A stretch of 64,000 nucleotides of DNA from Bradyrhizobium sp. JYMT SZCCT0428 (GCF_018131075.1 NZ_JAFCLS010000019.1:1-64000), one strand, 5' to 3'; shown: positions 1-8,879, numbered from the stretch's first letter. The notes: a model not told the origin generated them from the sequence alone. A program made the numbers and translations.

Positions 1-358
1 TCCCTGCGCAATGGCTTTACGGCTTATGCCGTGATCTCCCCGGAGACGAGTTCTTGGTTGACTCCGTCGCTGCCGTTCCCGCTTGCGCTTCTCCGACAGC
101 TTGACGCCTGCAACGGGCGCCAGGACCACACGGTTTTGCCGTACGCTTATCCACGCCATCGTCGAGGCGTAGACCAGCGTCCACCGCAACCCGTCCAACG
201 TCCGTGACGACGGCCGCCGCCCTCTGAGTGGGACGGGATGGCCAAACAAATATCCCCGATTTAACTTCCGATAAACAGAAATATTTTTTACTTCGGGGCT
301 TGACATGATTTCCGTAAATCGGAAGTGATTTGCCCGTCGGGCCAATAAGCCGCATGTT
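1..358. repeat. degenerate dispersed element of bradyrhizobial type
   Basis: Reading the plus strand from base 1 gives a stretch beginning SLRNGFTAYAV and later RQLDACNGRQDHTV, ending at a stop near 213. A second stretch near 255-345 resembles FRKSEI...FGLDMISVNRKW...ARRANK. From memory, these are hallmarks of a sequence scattered through Bradyrhizobium genomes and often mis-annotated as short hypothetical proteins. There is no start codon, ribosome site or intact frame, so it is treated as non-coding repeat remnant. It may continue left of the window. The family assignment rests on recall. Confidence 0.5.
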
Positions 359-476
359 CTTGACTTGAGAGGGCGCAACTCGGCTCTTTCACGCCGCAGG
401 ACGACGCACTACGCTGTCGCCGGCGCAGCAAGCCTTGCCCGACCAATCAAGCAGGCACCTGCGCAACGGAGGGAAA

Positions 477-1478
477 ATGATGCCGCAGCTCACGTCCGTC
501 AACCGCCGCAAATTGCTGGCCATGCTCGGCGGCTCGCTCGTCGCGCCGTATCTCGTAAGGCGCGAGGCGTTCGCGCAAGAGACCTGGCCGGCGCGGCAGG
601 TGAAATACGTCAATGGTTTCCCGGCCGGCGGCGCCACCGATACGCTGTCGCGGATCATCTGCCAGAAGATGAGCGACCTGTCCGGACAGACCTTCGTCGT
701 CGAGAACAAGGCCGGCGCGGGCGGCGTGCTGGGGGCCGATGCGGTGGCGAAATCGCCGCCGGACGGATACACGCTCGGCCTTGGCGGCATCGCCAGCAAC
801 GTGCTGGCGATCGGCAGCTACGCAAAACTTCCCTACGATCCGCGCGGCGATTTCACTTTCATCGGCGGCATGTGGCAATTGCCCAATATCCTGGTGGCGA
901 GGAAGGATCTGTTCTCCTCGGATATCAGGGAATTGCTGGCCGCGTTCAGGAAGGAGCCGAAGAAATACACCTATGCCTCGGCGGGCTTCGGCACCACGCT
1001 GCATCTGTCGGGCGAGATGATGAACAGCATGGGCGGTGTGGAGGTCAGCCACATTCCCTATCGTGGCGCCGGGCCGGCGTTGACCGACCTGCTCGGTGGC
1101 CGCGTCGACCTGCTGTTCGACAATCTGCCCGGCTCGTTGCCGAGCGTGCGCGCGGGCCAGGTCAGGCCGGTTGCCGTCACCTCGCTGAAACGCATTCCCG
1201 AACTTCCTGATGTGCCCACGATGGCCGAGGTGCTGCCGGGATATGCGATGACGTCGTGGACCGCGCTGATCGGGCCAGCGAACATGAAGACCGATCTTGT
1301 CGCGCAGGTAAGTACGCTCACCGTCAAGGCGCTCGCCGATCGCGCCTTGCAGGAGCGCTACGCCGAGCTTGGCGCCACGCCTTGGCCGGCCTCATCAGCC
1401 GAGATCAGCAAATTCCGCGACGACGAGGAAAAGCGGCTGCTGCCGATCATGCAGGCGGCGGGGATCAAGCCGGGGTGA
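477..1478 (+). CDS. Bug/TctC-family tripartite tricarboxylate transporter substrate-binding protein
   Basis: Predicted periplasmic solute-binding protein of about 333 residues, the usual length for the Bug family, which captures carboxylates for TctAB-type transporters or acts as an orphan sensor. The N-terminus has a twin-arginine-like signal (NRRKLLAML) ending near AFAQ. Family landmarks follow: FPAGGATDTLSR, VENKAGAGGVLGADAVAKSPPDGYTLG, and the late HIPYRGAGPALTDLLGGRVDLLFDNLPG block. GGAGGG at 468-473 sits just before ATGs at 477 and 480; the second has the better spacing. No tctA or tctB gene is adjacent, so it is an orphan binding protein, common in this group. Ligand unknown. Confidence 0.9.
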   Translation: MMPQLTSVNRRKLLAMLGGSLVAPYLVRREAFAQETWPARQVKYVNGFPAGGATDTLSRIICQKMSDLSGQTFVVENKAGAGGVLGADAVAKSPPDGYTLGLGGIASNVLAIGSYAKLPYDPRGDFTFIGGMWQLPNILVARKDLFSSDIRELLAAFRKEPKKYTYASAGFGTTLHLSGEMMNSMGGVEVSHIPYRGAGPALTDLLGGRVDLLFDNLPGSLPSVRAGQVRPVAVTSLKRIPELPDVPTMAEVLPGYAMTSWTALIGPANMKTDLVAQVSTLTVKALADRALQERYAELGATPWPASSAEISKFRDDEEKRLLPIMQAAGIKPG

Positions 1479-1610
1479 GAGGGGCTGGTCGTCGGGGCGG
1501 CCACGTTGCCGCGCGGCTTGTCCGCGACCGGCACGCCGCGAAGACTTAGGCGGTTGTTGCCGGCAGCATCCTATGACACCATCCAGGTACTGCGTTTTCA
1601 TGATTTCTGG

Positions 1611-2645
1611 ATGCCTATGCCGTCTCGGAAGTATACTTGGGAGAATCTGTCGGACGAGCAGTTGCTCAAGCAGCGTCTCAGCAGCCTGAGGGTCAAGGTC
1701 AAGGGCACCTGGCTCGAGGATTGCGTCAGCGTTCTGAACGAAGAACTCCAGGCGCGGGGCATCCGGCTGCGGCCGCACACATGGATATCGAGCGAATGGT
1801 TCAGTCCGGCAGATGTACCCGGCATTGCCATCCCCTTCTATCTCGCCCATCCCCGCCTGATGAAACTCGAGAAAAAAATGATGCTCGAGGTAGAGGGAAG
1901 TACCTGGTCGGAGTGCATGGCCATCCTCCGTCACGAGGCAGGCCATGCCATGCAGCACGCTTACCAGTTGCAACGCCGCCGACGCTGGCAACAGCTGTTC
2001 GGCCCGTCCTCGAAACACTATCCGCTCTACTACCGGCCCAATCCCGCCAGCCGGCGGTACGTCCAGCATCTTCGGCGCTGGTACGCGCAGAGCCATCCTG
2101 ACGAGGATTTCGCCGAAACCTTTGCGGTGTGGCTGCGACCGCGGTCGAAATGGCGGGCGCGCTATGCCGGTTGGCCGGCGCTGAAGAAGCTCGAATATGT
2201 CGACGAGCTGATGGGCGAGATTGCAGGCGAGCGGCCGCCGATTACATCACGGGAGCGTGTCGATCCGCTGTCCGGGCTCAGCCAAACGCTTGGCGAGCAT
2301 TACCAGAAGAAGCAGGCGTTCTACGCTTTCGATCCGCCGAAGACGTATGACCGCGACCTGTCCCGTCTGTTCTCCACCGAACAACGACATCGACGGGCGC
2401 AGCCGGCGGCGTCCTTCATCAGACGGCACCGCGCGCAAGTCAGGCAGCTGGTCGCGCGATGGACGGGCGAGAACCAGCTTACGCTCGATGCCGTTCTCGA
2501 TGACATGATCTCCCGCTGCCGCGAACTCGATCTCCGGGCGCCGGGCTCGGAGCGGAAGCTTGTGATCAACTTCACCATTCTGTTGACCGCCAAGACCATG
2601 CACGCGCTGTTCGGCCCGTCACGCCGCAAATGGATCGCGCTATGA
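1611..2645 (+). CDS. putative zinc-binding metallopeptidase (HEAGH)
   Basis: Protein of about 344 residues from the ATG at 1611 (a second ATG at 1617 is equally possible; no strong ribosome site is seen). Residues 108-112 read HEAGH, the HExxH zinc-protease signature, and DEDFAETFAVW around 165-174 supplies a likely third ligand, Glu169. No signal peptide or membrane segment is visible, so it is probably cytosolic. I recall putative zinc-binding metallopeptidases of this general form, but the substrate is unknown. Its stop overlaps the start of the ATP-grasp gene in an ATGA junction at 2642-2645, so the two are almost certainly co-translated. A peptidase tied to a peptide ligase suggests a make-and-cleave pair; that is inference. 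Confidence 0.8.
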   Translation: MPMPSRKYTWENLSDEQLLKQRLSSLRVKVKGTWLEDCVSVLNEELQARGIRLRPHTWISSEWFSPADVPGIAIPFYLAHPRLMKLEKKMMLEVEGSTWSECMAILRHEAGHAMQHAYQLQRRRRWQQLFGPSSKHYPLYYRPNPASRRYVQHLRRWYAQSHPDEDFAETFAVWLRPRSKWRARYAGWPALKKLEYVDELMGEIAGERPPITSRERVDPLSGLSQTLGEHYQKKQAFYAFDPPKTYDRDLSRLFSTEQRHRRAQPAASFIRRHRAQVRQLVARWTGENQLTLDAVLDDMISRCRELDLRAPGSERKLVINFTILLTAKTMHALFGPSRRKWIAL

Positions 2646-3676
2646 GACGCCTGCGCGTTCTAGTCCTGATGCATCCGGACTTCTTGCCGCCGGACTCGAC
2701 CGACGGATACTCCGCGCAGGAAATCAACCGATGGAAAACCGAGTTCGACGTCGTGAGCACCTTGCGCGCGGCAGGCCACGATGTGCGCCCGCTCGGCGTG
2801 CAGGAGGAAATCAAGCCGGTCCGGGACGCGATCGAAAGCTTCAAGCCGCATGTGGTGTACACATTGCTGGAGGAGTTCCACTATACGTCAGGGTATGACC
2901 AGCACATCGCGAGCTTTCTCGAACTGATGAAAGTCCCGTATACCGGCTGTAACCCGCGCGGCCTGGTCCTGGCGCGCGGCAAGGACCTGTCCAAAACACT
3001 GGTGCACCATCGCCGGATCGCGGTGCCGGCCTTCGCCGTGTTTCCGATGCGCCGCAAAGTCAAACGGCCAACGCGTCTTGCGCTGCCGCTGATCGTGAAG
3101 AGCCTGAACGAGGATGGTTCGTTCGGCATCTCGCAAGCATCCATCGTCGAAACGGACGAGAAACTCGCAGAGAGAGTAGCTTTCGTCCACGAACGGATGG
3201 GAACTGCCGCCATCGCCGAGCAGTACATCGAGGGACGTGAACTCTATGTCGCCGTGCTCGGCAACAATCGGCTGCGAGTTCTGCCGGTTTGGGAATTGAA
3301 ATTCGGCAGCATGGGTGGCCAGGGGGCACGGCAAATTGCCACCGAAAAGGTTAAACACGATCCCAGTTACCAGGAACGCGTCGGAATTGTAGACGGGCCG
3401 GCCAAGAACCTTGCGCCGGAAGTATCCGCCCGCATTCAGCGAACAGCGAAACGCGTCTACCGTACACTGAAGCTCGATGGATACGCGCGTATCGACTTTC
3501 GGCTCGCTGCCGACGGCACTCCGTATTTCATCGAAGCGAATCCCAATCCCGAAATAGCGAAGAGTCAGGAGTTCGCTACAGCCGCCCGGCATGACGGGCT
3601 AGAATACCCCGACCTGCTAAATCGCATTCTGGCCCTCGGAATCAGCCGGGCAAAGGCAGGCGCATCCGTAGGCTGA
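2642..3676 (+). CDS. ATP-grasp ligase, D-Ala-D-Ala-ligase-like
   Basis: Protein of 344 residues starting at the ATG that overlaps the upstream stop. It has the D-Ala-D-Ala ligase fold order: N-terminal Rossmann-like part (RVLVLMHPDF), a VKSLNEDGSFGIS loop with Lys153 as probable ATP ligand and a serine/glycine omega-loop, EQYIEGRELYVAVLG near 193-207, and the metal site ARIDFR...FIEANPNPEI with Asp285, Glu298 and Asn300. It lies far from any cell-wall cluster and differs from canonical Ddl at the N-terminus, so D-Ala-D-Ala is unlikely to be its product. An amide or peptide bond between two small molecules, or onto a peptide, is expected. Substrates are not readable from sequence. Coupled to the metallopeptidase gene. 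Confidence 0.85.
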   Translation: MRRLRVLVLMHPDFLPPDSTDGYSAQEINRWKTEFDVVSTLRAAGHDVRPLGVQEEIKPVRDAIESFKPHVVYTLLEEFHYTSGYDQHIASFLELMKVPYTGCNPRGLVLARGKDLSKTLVHHRRIAVPAFAVFPMRRKVKRPTRLALPLIVKSLNEDGSFGISQASIVETDEKLAERVAFVHERMGTAAIAEQYIEGRELYVAVLGNNRLRVLPVWELKFGSMGGQGARQIATEKVKHDPSYQERVGIVDGPAKNLAPEVSARIQRTAKRVYRTLKLDGYARIDFRLAADGTPYFIEANPNPEIAKSQEFATAARHDGLEYPDLLNRILALGISRAKAGASVG

Positions 3677-3741
3677 AAGGCAACGCAAAGCGGTAGTGCA
3701 CTGCGGTGGTACGCGCTCGAAAGTTGAAGTTTCTACGCTCT

Positions 3742-3948
3742 TCAACCAAAGACGGGAGATATAAAGTCCCTGTGCAGGCAAGTTGGTCTTTGGGCGCCAT
3801 CGAACAGCACGGTGATGCCAGTGGTACGAGGGCTCACCTCAATGACAATGCCAGCCCGGTCAGCCAGCTCTGGGCACCGAGCGACTCCAAGTTTACTCAT
3901 CTTGAAACGGGTGCCGACAAAAAATCCGTCGGCTTTCTGGTCAATCAT
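3742..3948 (-). CDS. conserved small protein, SH3-like appearance
   Basis: A 68-residue protein beginning MIDQKADGFFVGTRFKMSKLG. The middle reads like a small beta-barrel (RAGIVIEVSPRTTGITVLFDG) and it ends LHRDFISPV. I recall short bradyrhizobial proteins with the same pattern, a conserved GTRVKLS-like start and a final HxDYIxP, of unknown function. A longer plus-strand frame covers the same bases but has random composition, so the minus strand is preferred. No signal peptide or membrane segment. The gene faces the end of the ATP-grasp gene, so the two are convergent. Function unknown. Confidence 0.65.
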   Translation of the reverse strand: MIDQKADGFFVGTRFKMSKLGVARCPELADRAGIVIEVSPRTTGITVLFDGAQRPTCLHRDFISPVFG

Positions 3949-4298
3949 TATGCCTATTCGATAAGTCGAAAAAAATCGTCTTCAATAAAGCAAAACGTCA
4001 AAGCGCAGGGATCAGACTAGATCGGATCAATCTTGTGAACAATCTCCGGAGTAATACCGACTCCGCAAACGCAAGTAAGCTGCGTATCGCAGCGCAGCAT
4101 TGATCGTTACTCGTGAGCACGCGGCCAGCCGCGGGAAGGCTAGTAAAGCCGGCCACCGACGACGCTACTTTCGTCTACCAAGGACACGCGATGCAGAAAG
4201 GCAACGCCCCGGCGGAATGTCATTTGACCAAGAAAATCTCCTTAGTATTTCCCGGACCAAGCGTGTATCTCCGAGACCCAGCGGGGACGGAGCGGGCC

Positions 4299-4469
4299 AT
4301 GGAATTATTTCGGGCTGAGATGGTGGCCGTTGTGGAGAGTGAGACGGACAAGGATTGCAAGTCTTGTGGTGAGAGGTTGAAGCTGGTTCGAACAATGGTG
4401 AGCCCGAGCACCGGCTGCATCGTCCACATGTTCGAATGCAAGTGCGGACAGCGCACTTGGGCCGATTAG
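4299..4469 (+). CDS. small zinc-ribbon-like protein
   Basis: A 56-residue protein from the ATG at 4299, preceded by a GGAGCGGG stretch. It has two cysteine pairs, CKSCGERL and FECKCGQRTW, spaced like a zinc ribbon, with a short acidic N-terminal helix. I recall similar small proteins in bradyrhizobia. The same frame stays open upstream to 4113, with another ATG at 4191; residues before 4299 look less conserved in character, so the short form is chosen, without certainty. Role unknown; nucleic-acid or protein binding is possible for this fold. Confidence 0.55.
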   Translation: MELFRAEMVAVVESETDKDCKSCGERLKLVRTMVSPSTGCIVHMFECKCGQRTWAD

Positions 4470-4635
4470 ACGACTAAGAGCACGGCCTGTATCGATTGGA
4501 CTACAATGTTGTCGTGCGGCAGGCCTGAAGACGACGATGGTGTGTTGCGCTTTCGCCTTCCACCTTCGCTCTGAGCTACGGCGGACAGGTTGCTAACCCG
4601 CCCTGTGAAGCTGCATCATCTGTTGGCCCTGACAT

Positions 4636-5391
4636 TCAGCCGACCAATTCGACCTTGCCGCTGTCCAGCCGATAAACACCACCGACAACCCTGATCTTGC
4701 CCTCGGCTGCGGCGGCGCTGAGGATTGGCGTCGCCGATTTGAGCCGGGCGACAACGTCGATGACATTCTGGCGGATGGCGTTCGCGAGCTTGTCGCCGGG
4801 TTTGTCCGCGCTGGCCTTGATGGCAGGCGCAAGCGCGTTGACCAGCGACGGCAGGTGGCCGGGCAAAGTGGTGTTGTCCTTGAGCGACTTGATCGTGGCA
4901 TCGACGGCGCCGCAGCTGTCGTGGCCGAGTACCAGGATCAGCGGCGAGTTGAGCACGGCTACGCCATATTCCAGGCTCGCGACGGTATCGTCATTGGCGA
5001 AATTGCCGGCAACGCGGCAGACAAACAGATCGCCCCGGCTGCTGTCGAAGGCATATTCCGGCGCGATGCGGGAATCCGCGCAGCTCAAAATGCTGGCGAA
5101 GGGATTTTGGCCGCCGACAAGAGCTTCCCGCTCGCTCTTGAAGTCATGCCGGCGCGAGACGCCTTCGACATAACGCGTATTGCCTTTCATCAACCGATCG
5201 AGGGCCGCGGCCGGCGACATCTGGTTCTGCGGCTTCGGCGGCGCTTTTGCATCCTTGGCTTTTGCATCCTTGGCAAAGGCCGCCGGCGCAAAGGTCAGAG
5301 TTGCGGCGATCCCGCCTGTGAATTGAAGAAAGCGGCGACGTGACGTTTCACGAACTTCAATGGCGCGGCTGGCATCGCAGATACGGCACAT
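4636..5391 (-). CDS. beta-class carbonic anhydrase with Tat signal
   Basis: Interconverts CO2 and bicarbonate. The start at 5391 is set by AAGGAG a few bases upstream and gives 251 residues. The N-terminus carries SRRRFLQFTGG, a twin-arginine export signal, with cleavage near AFA-KD at residue 40, followed by a Lys/Ala-rich linker. The beta-class zinc site is complete: Cys104 and Asp106-x-Arg108 in CADSR, and His157 with Cys160 in GHDSC. The enzyme is therefore expected to fold in the cytoplasm and act in the periplasm. It is monocistronic. Confidence 0.92.
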   Translation of the reverse strand: MCRICDASRAIEVRETSRRRFLQFTGGIAATLTFAPAAFAKDAKAKDAKAPPKPQNQMSPAAALDRLMKGNTRYVEGVSRRHDFKSEREALVGGQNPFASILSCADSRIAPEYAFDSSRGDLFVCRVAGNFANDDTVASLEYGVAVLNSPLILVLGHDSCGAVDATIKSLKDNTTLPGHLPSLVNALAPAIKASADKPGDKLANAIRQNVIDVVARLKSATPILSAAAAEGKIRVVGGVYRLDSGKVELVG

Positions 5392-5529
5392 GGCGGTTCT
5401 CCTTGGGGAGACGATAGCGATGCCGACGTTTATGTCACTGCGAGTGACGCGATGCAATCGGGCTCGCCGATTGCAACCCCAGCGGGTTCGCGCAAAGTGC
5501 GCTCAAATGGCAGTTCGCAAGATACGTTC

Positions 5530-5835
5530 CTACGCCCGCGACGATGCCTGCCGCGATACGCTGTAGGCGTCCCAGCTGCCCCAGCTCACCTGCGCGAGGC
5601 TGCGCAGATCAGTCGCCAGCGGCCGCTTGGTTTGCCTTTCGTGCGCGGCGATGCATCGCTGGGATTCAGCGATCTTGCGCTTGAGCTGGGCCAGGGCTTT
5701 TTGTTGCGCATGGCCGGCCGCGCCGGTCATCTCGCCAACACGGAAGCGGGCGATTTCCAGTTCCTTGACGGCCTCGCGGTTCTTCTTGAGCTGAACCCGG
5801 TGCCAGGCGATGTTGCTATTGCTTTCAGCGATCAT
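5530..5835 (-). CDS. small conserved helical protein
   Basis: A 101-residue protein from the ATG at 5835 (MIAESNSNIAWHRVQLKKN). It is rich in charged helix (EAVKELEIARFRVGEMT, QLKRKIAESQRCIAAHERQ), suggesting a short coiled coil. I recall similar bradyrhizobial proteins of 80-100 residues and unknown role. The frame extends upstream to 6048 but that part is arginine/serine-rich and crosses a perfect CtrA-type site at 5958-5972, so the shorter start is preferred. Control by CtrA would tie it to the cell cycle or motility; that is inference. Confidence 0.65.
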   Translation of the reverse strand: MIAESNSNIAWHRVQLKKNREAVKELEIARFRVGEMTGAAGHAQQKALAQLKRKIAESQRCIAAHERQTKRPLATDLRSLAQVSWGSWDAYSVSRQASSRA

Positions 5836-5957
5836 GTTTGCAGCCGTGATCAATACGAGTGGGCAGGAGAGAGAGCGCCTGCGCGCGCCGGCCAGGTGAC
5901 CCGACCTGGTCAATCCCTTGGATCCTCTCCTGGACTTTCGAGGATGAGACGGCTTGG

Positions 5958-5972
5958 TTAACGAAGGGTTAA
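5958..5972. promoter_or_regulatory. CtrA-type site TTAA-N7-TTAA
   Basis: TTAA at 5958-5961 and 5969-5972, seven bases apart, match the consensus of the cell-cycle regulator CtrA. It lies about 125 bp before the start of the small gene ending at 5530. The match is exact; occupancy is inferred. Confidence 0.5.
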
Positions 5973-6013
5973 CGAGATGGTAACGATCCGCCGGATCAAC
6001 GCCACCGCAAGCC

Positions 6014-6697
6014 TTACCGCTGCTCCGCCGTCGCGGGCTGATCGTCATCCGCCAGGCACCGGATCACGAAAGCGGTCCAGTCGCGCGGCAACACCTTGGC
6101 GAGATGCGCCTTGCGCCGGCATTCGAGTTGCTCGGCTTTCTTGGCATTCGCCTTCTCCTCGGTGAGGGAGGATTGCCTGATCCGGCGCAGCGTCACCGGC
6201 TCGCCGTCGGACTCGAATTGCAGTTCGTATTTCCTGCCATCCCGGGCGGTCGCCGCACAGGAGATGCTGGAGACCTGCCTCGTCGCGATGATCCCCACCT
6301 GACGGCAGGTGCCGGTCGATGATTCAACCAATGGCACCGGCAGGCCGTCGACCTTTGGCCGCTCTTTGGAGTTCAGCAGCATCCGGTCGACCTGCAGTTC
6401 GTAGATGTTGTCCTGCTCGCGGCGGCTGGTTTCACCTGAAAATGAAACGATGTGGCTGTCATCCCTGGGATCGTCGAGCACGATCGTGAAATGCGCGCGG
6501 CCCTGCTGGCCGTGGAAATAGGCGACCGCCTTGCAGCCGAAATCGCGGCCGGCGATTTTCAGCTTCGTGCACTTGCCCGAGATGTGCGCGTACATGTCGA
6601 TGTCGGGCTCTTCACGTTCCACCGTGCCCGCGGTCAACGATGCCGTTGCCGCACAGAGAACGCCAACAAGGAACAGCCAGCACAAGCGCATCGTCAT
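6014..6697 (-). CDS. secreted hypothetical protein
   Basis: A 227-residue protein with a clear Sec signal peptide (MTMRLCWLFLVGVLCAATASLTAG). The mature part has isolated cysteines (SGKCTKL, DFGCKAVAY, TGTCRQV, SISCAAT, LECRRK, IRCLADD) and a highly charged C-terminal region. No catalytic motif was recognised. I recall similar exported proteins in bradyrhizobia without assigned function. It sits alone, divergent from the diguanylate cyclase gene across about 240 bp that holds only a near-CtrA site (TTAA-N7-CTAA at 6844-6858). Confidence 0.75.
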   Translation of the reverse strand: MTMRLCWLFLVGVLCAATASLTAGTVEREEPDIDMYAHISGKCTKLKIAGRDFGCKAVAYFHGQQGRAHFTIVLDDPRDDSHIVSFSGETSRREQDNIYELQVDRMLLNSKERPKVDGLPVPLVESSTGTCRQVGIIATRQVSSISCAATARDGRKYELQFESDGEPVTLRRIRQSSLTEEKANAKKAEQLECRRKAHLAKVLPRDWTAFVIRCLADDDQPATAEQR

Positions 6698-6939
6698 GTC
6701 CGGTTCAGGAGAGTTGGCCGGTCAGGCACAGAGGGAATATCAGTTCGAATCGCATTCTGGTGGAACTCTTTGTCGTTTCGATGGAACTTTTTGCCGCAAA
6801 AACACGGCAATCTGCCGCACTGCACCGGGAAATCATGGCCCTTTTAACCCGGCACTAACTGGGATTCCTAACCGGGCTTCCATTCATCGCTGGCCTAATA
6901 CCCATAGCCTCCAGCGTTGTCGATCCGAGGGTAGAGGAC

Positions 6940-7995
6940 TTGAAGACCGGAGCCAAAACAAGTGCTGACGTCGCACAGGGCTATGCCGTGCGGCTGATGC
7001 AGCATTTGGTGGTGCCGACCTTCGTGCTCAATCCAAGACGGCGCGTCGTGATCTGGAACCGGGCCTGTGAGCGCCTGACCGGCGTCGTCGCGGCTGATGT
7101 CATCGGCACATCAGACCATTGGCGCGCGTTCTATCAGCAGCAGCGTTATTGCCTGGCCGATCTGGTCGCGCTCGGACGGCCCGACAAATTGAGCCAGCTC
7201 TATCCCGAGCACACCATTCCCGACGACGGCGTCGGCTTCTCCGCCGAAAACTGGTGCGTGATGCCGAAGCTCGGCAATCAATTGTATCTCGCCATCGACG
7301 CCGGCCCGATCCACGACGAGGACGGCAAGTTGATCGCTGTGGTCGAGACGCTGCGCGACATGACCGATCAGAAGCGCGCGGAGCTGGCGTTGCAGACGCT
7401 GGCGGCGAGCGACGGCCTGACCGGCCTTGCCAACCGCCGCTCGTTCGACCAGACGCTGGCAATGGAATGGGCGCGCGCGCAGCGAACCAAAAAACCGCTG
7501 TCGCTGCTGTTGTGCGACGTCGACCATTTCAAGCTCTACAATGATCTGCACGGCCATCAGAAAGGCGACGAGTGTCTGCGCGCGGTGGCGGGCGCGATCG
7601 GCAAGAACGCGTTTCGCCCGGCCGATCTGTCGGCGCGCTATGGCGGCGAAGAGTTCGCCATCATCATGCCCGAAACCGATTCCGCCGGTGCACGAAAACT
7701 CGCCGAGCGGCTGCGCGACGCGCTGGCGCGGGTTCGGCTGCCGCACGGCGCGCCGGGCGTGCCGCCGTTCGTGACGCTGAGCATCGGCATCGCCACGCTG
7801 GTGCCGAGCGAGGATACGCGCGCGGATTGGCTGCTGGGCCAGGCCGATCAGGCGCTCTACGCCGCAAAATATTCCGGCCGCAACCGCGTTGTGTCCGCCG
7901 ATAGAGTGCTCGCCGCATTCGCCGGCGCGCAGGACCTGCGCGAGATCGAGACGCCGCAGCCGGTCCGCAAGCGCAGTGTGCGCAAGTCGGCCTGA
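6940..7995 (+). CDS. PAS-GGDEF diguanylate cyclase
   Basis: Synthesises cyclic-di-GMP, the second messenger that usually opposes motility. An N-terminal PAS domain (residues about 15-145, including VVIWNRACERLTG and VVETLRDMTDQKRAE) is joined to a GGDEF domain with DGLTGLANRRSFD, DVDHFKLYND and GGEEF at 235-239. RPAD five residues before GGEEF is the RxxD inhibitory I-site, so product inhibition is expected. No membrane segment is visible. The start is TTG at 6940, preceded by AGAGGA. It lies next to the flagellar cluster and is convergent with flgH, which suggests but does not prove a motility role. Confidence 0.9.
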   Translation: MKTGAKTSADVAQGYAVRLMQHLVVPTFVLNPRRRVVIWNRACERLTGVVAADVIGTSDHWRAFYQQQRYCLADLVALGRPDKLSQLYPEHTIPDDGVGFSAENWCVMPKLGNQLYLAIDAGPIHDEDGKLIAVVETLRDMTDQKRAELALQTLAASDGLTGLANRRSFDQTLAMEWARAQRTKKPLSLLLCDVDHFKLYNDLHGHQKGDECLRAVAGAIGKNAFRPADLSARYGGEEFAIIMPETDSAGARKLAERLRDALARVRLPHGAPGVPPFVTLSIGIATLVPSEDTRADWLLGQADQALYAAKYSGRNRVVSADRVLAAFAGAQDLREIETPQPVRKRSVRKSA

Positions 7996-8028
7996 CGTTC
8001 GGGCTTCCCGTCATTTCCTCAAAACGAC

Positions 8029-8063
8029 CGCGGCCCTCGTCAGGGGAGCTGACAAGGGCCGCG
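8029..8063. terminator. hairpin between convergent dgc and flgH genes
   Basis: CGCGGCCCT at 8029-8037 pairs with AGGGCCGCG at 8055-8063, with an inner GTCA/TGAC stem. It lies between the ends of the cyclase gene and flgH and could serve both directions. No long T tract follows, so it may be a weak terminator or an mRNA-end stabiliser. Confidence 0.5.
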
Positions 8064-8121
8064 TTAGAACACATCGTCGCGCCTAGGTTCGCAACGAGGT
8101 GTGGGAGCTCGGGATTACAAA

Positions 8122-8874
8122 TTAGAACGGCAGCAGCACGTCCATTACCTGCTGGCCATAGCGGGGTTGCTGCACGTCGGTGATCTGGCCGCGGCCGCCA
8201 TAGGCGATGCGGGCCTGCGCGATCTTCGAGGAATCGATGGTGTTGTCGCTCTGGATGTCTTCCGGGCGCACGATGCCGGCGACGATCAGTTCGCGGATTT
8301 CGAAGTTGACGCGGATCTCCTGCTTGCCTTCGACCACGAGATTGCCGTTCGGCAGCACCTGCGTCACCACGGCGGCGACGTTGGTCTGCAACGCTTCCTG
8401 GCGGTTGACCGAACCCTTGCCGTCGGTCGAGGCGGTCGAGTCCGCGGTCAGGATCTTGCCCGGCAGGATCTTGTTGGCCTGCGTGATCGTCTGCGATCCG
8501 AGGAAGTCGGTAACGCCGGAGTCTTCCTTGCTGGAGCGGCTGCGCTGGGTCTGGTTGGCGATGTTGGCCTTGTCGGTGATGTTGACGGTCACCGTCATGA
8601 TGTCGCCGACGCGCGCGGCGCGCTGGTCGCGGAAGAAGGCGCGTGAGCCGTTCCGCCACAGCGAGTTGGCGTTGTAGGAGGCCTGCTCGGGTTTCGGCAT
8701 CGGCATCTGCACCGGCTTGTAGCCGGGCTGCGTCGTCGGATTCTCGATCTCGGTCAGCTTCGGCTTTTCGCCGATCTGGGAGAGACGGTCGATCGAGGAA
8801 CAACCGCTTGCGAACGCTGCCACGGCCAGCACGGCGCCGGTGAGAATGAAGCGGTTGATACGGGAGACTGACAT
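8122..8874 (-). CDS. flgH: flagellar L-ring lipoprotein FlgH
   Basis: Forms the outer-membrane L ring that supports the rotating rod. It has 250 residues and a lipoprotein signal peptide with lipobox ASGCSS, acylated cysteine near residue 25. Family landmarks are NSLWRNGSRAFFRDQRAARVGDI, VTVNITDKA, and the C-terminal IVRPEDI...NTI.SSKIAQARIAYGGRG ending in the VMDVLLPF tail. It is the last gene of flgF-flgG-flgA-flgH; the gap to flgA is only 5 bp. Confidence 0.95.
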   Translation of the reverse strand: MSVSRINRFILTGAVLAVAAFASGCSSIDRLSQIGEKPKLTEIENPTTQPGYKPVQMPMPKPEQASYNANSLWRNGSRAFFRDQRAARVGDIMTVTVNITDKANIANQTQRSRSSKEDSGVTDFLGSQTITQANKILPGKILTADSTASTDGKGSVNRQEALQTNVAAVVTQVLPNGNLVVEGKQEIRVNFEIRELIVAGIVRPEDIQSDNTIDSSKIAQARIAYGGRGQITDVQQPRYGQQVMDVLLPF

Positions 8875-8879
8875 TTACA

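Noticed and set aside
365..1210. 281-residue plus-strand frame over the Bug gene
   Set aside because: Off-frame translation of the binding-protein gene with Arg-rich composition.
3706..4020. 104-residue plus-strand frame
   Set aside because: Random composition, and the overlapping minus-strand 68-residue frame looks conserved.
6844..6858. TTAA-N7-CTAA before the diguanylate cyclase
   Set aside because: One mismatch in a four-base half-site is too weak to call a CtrA site.
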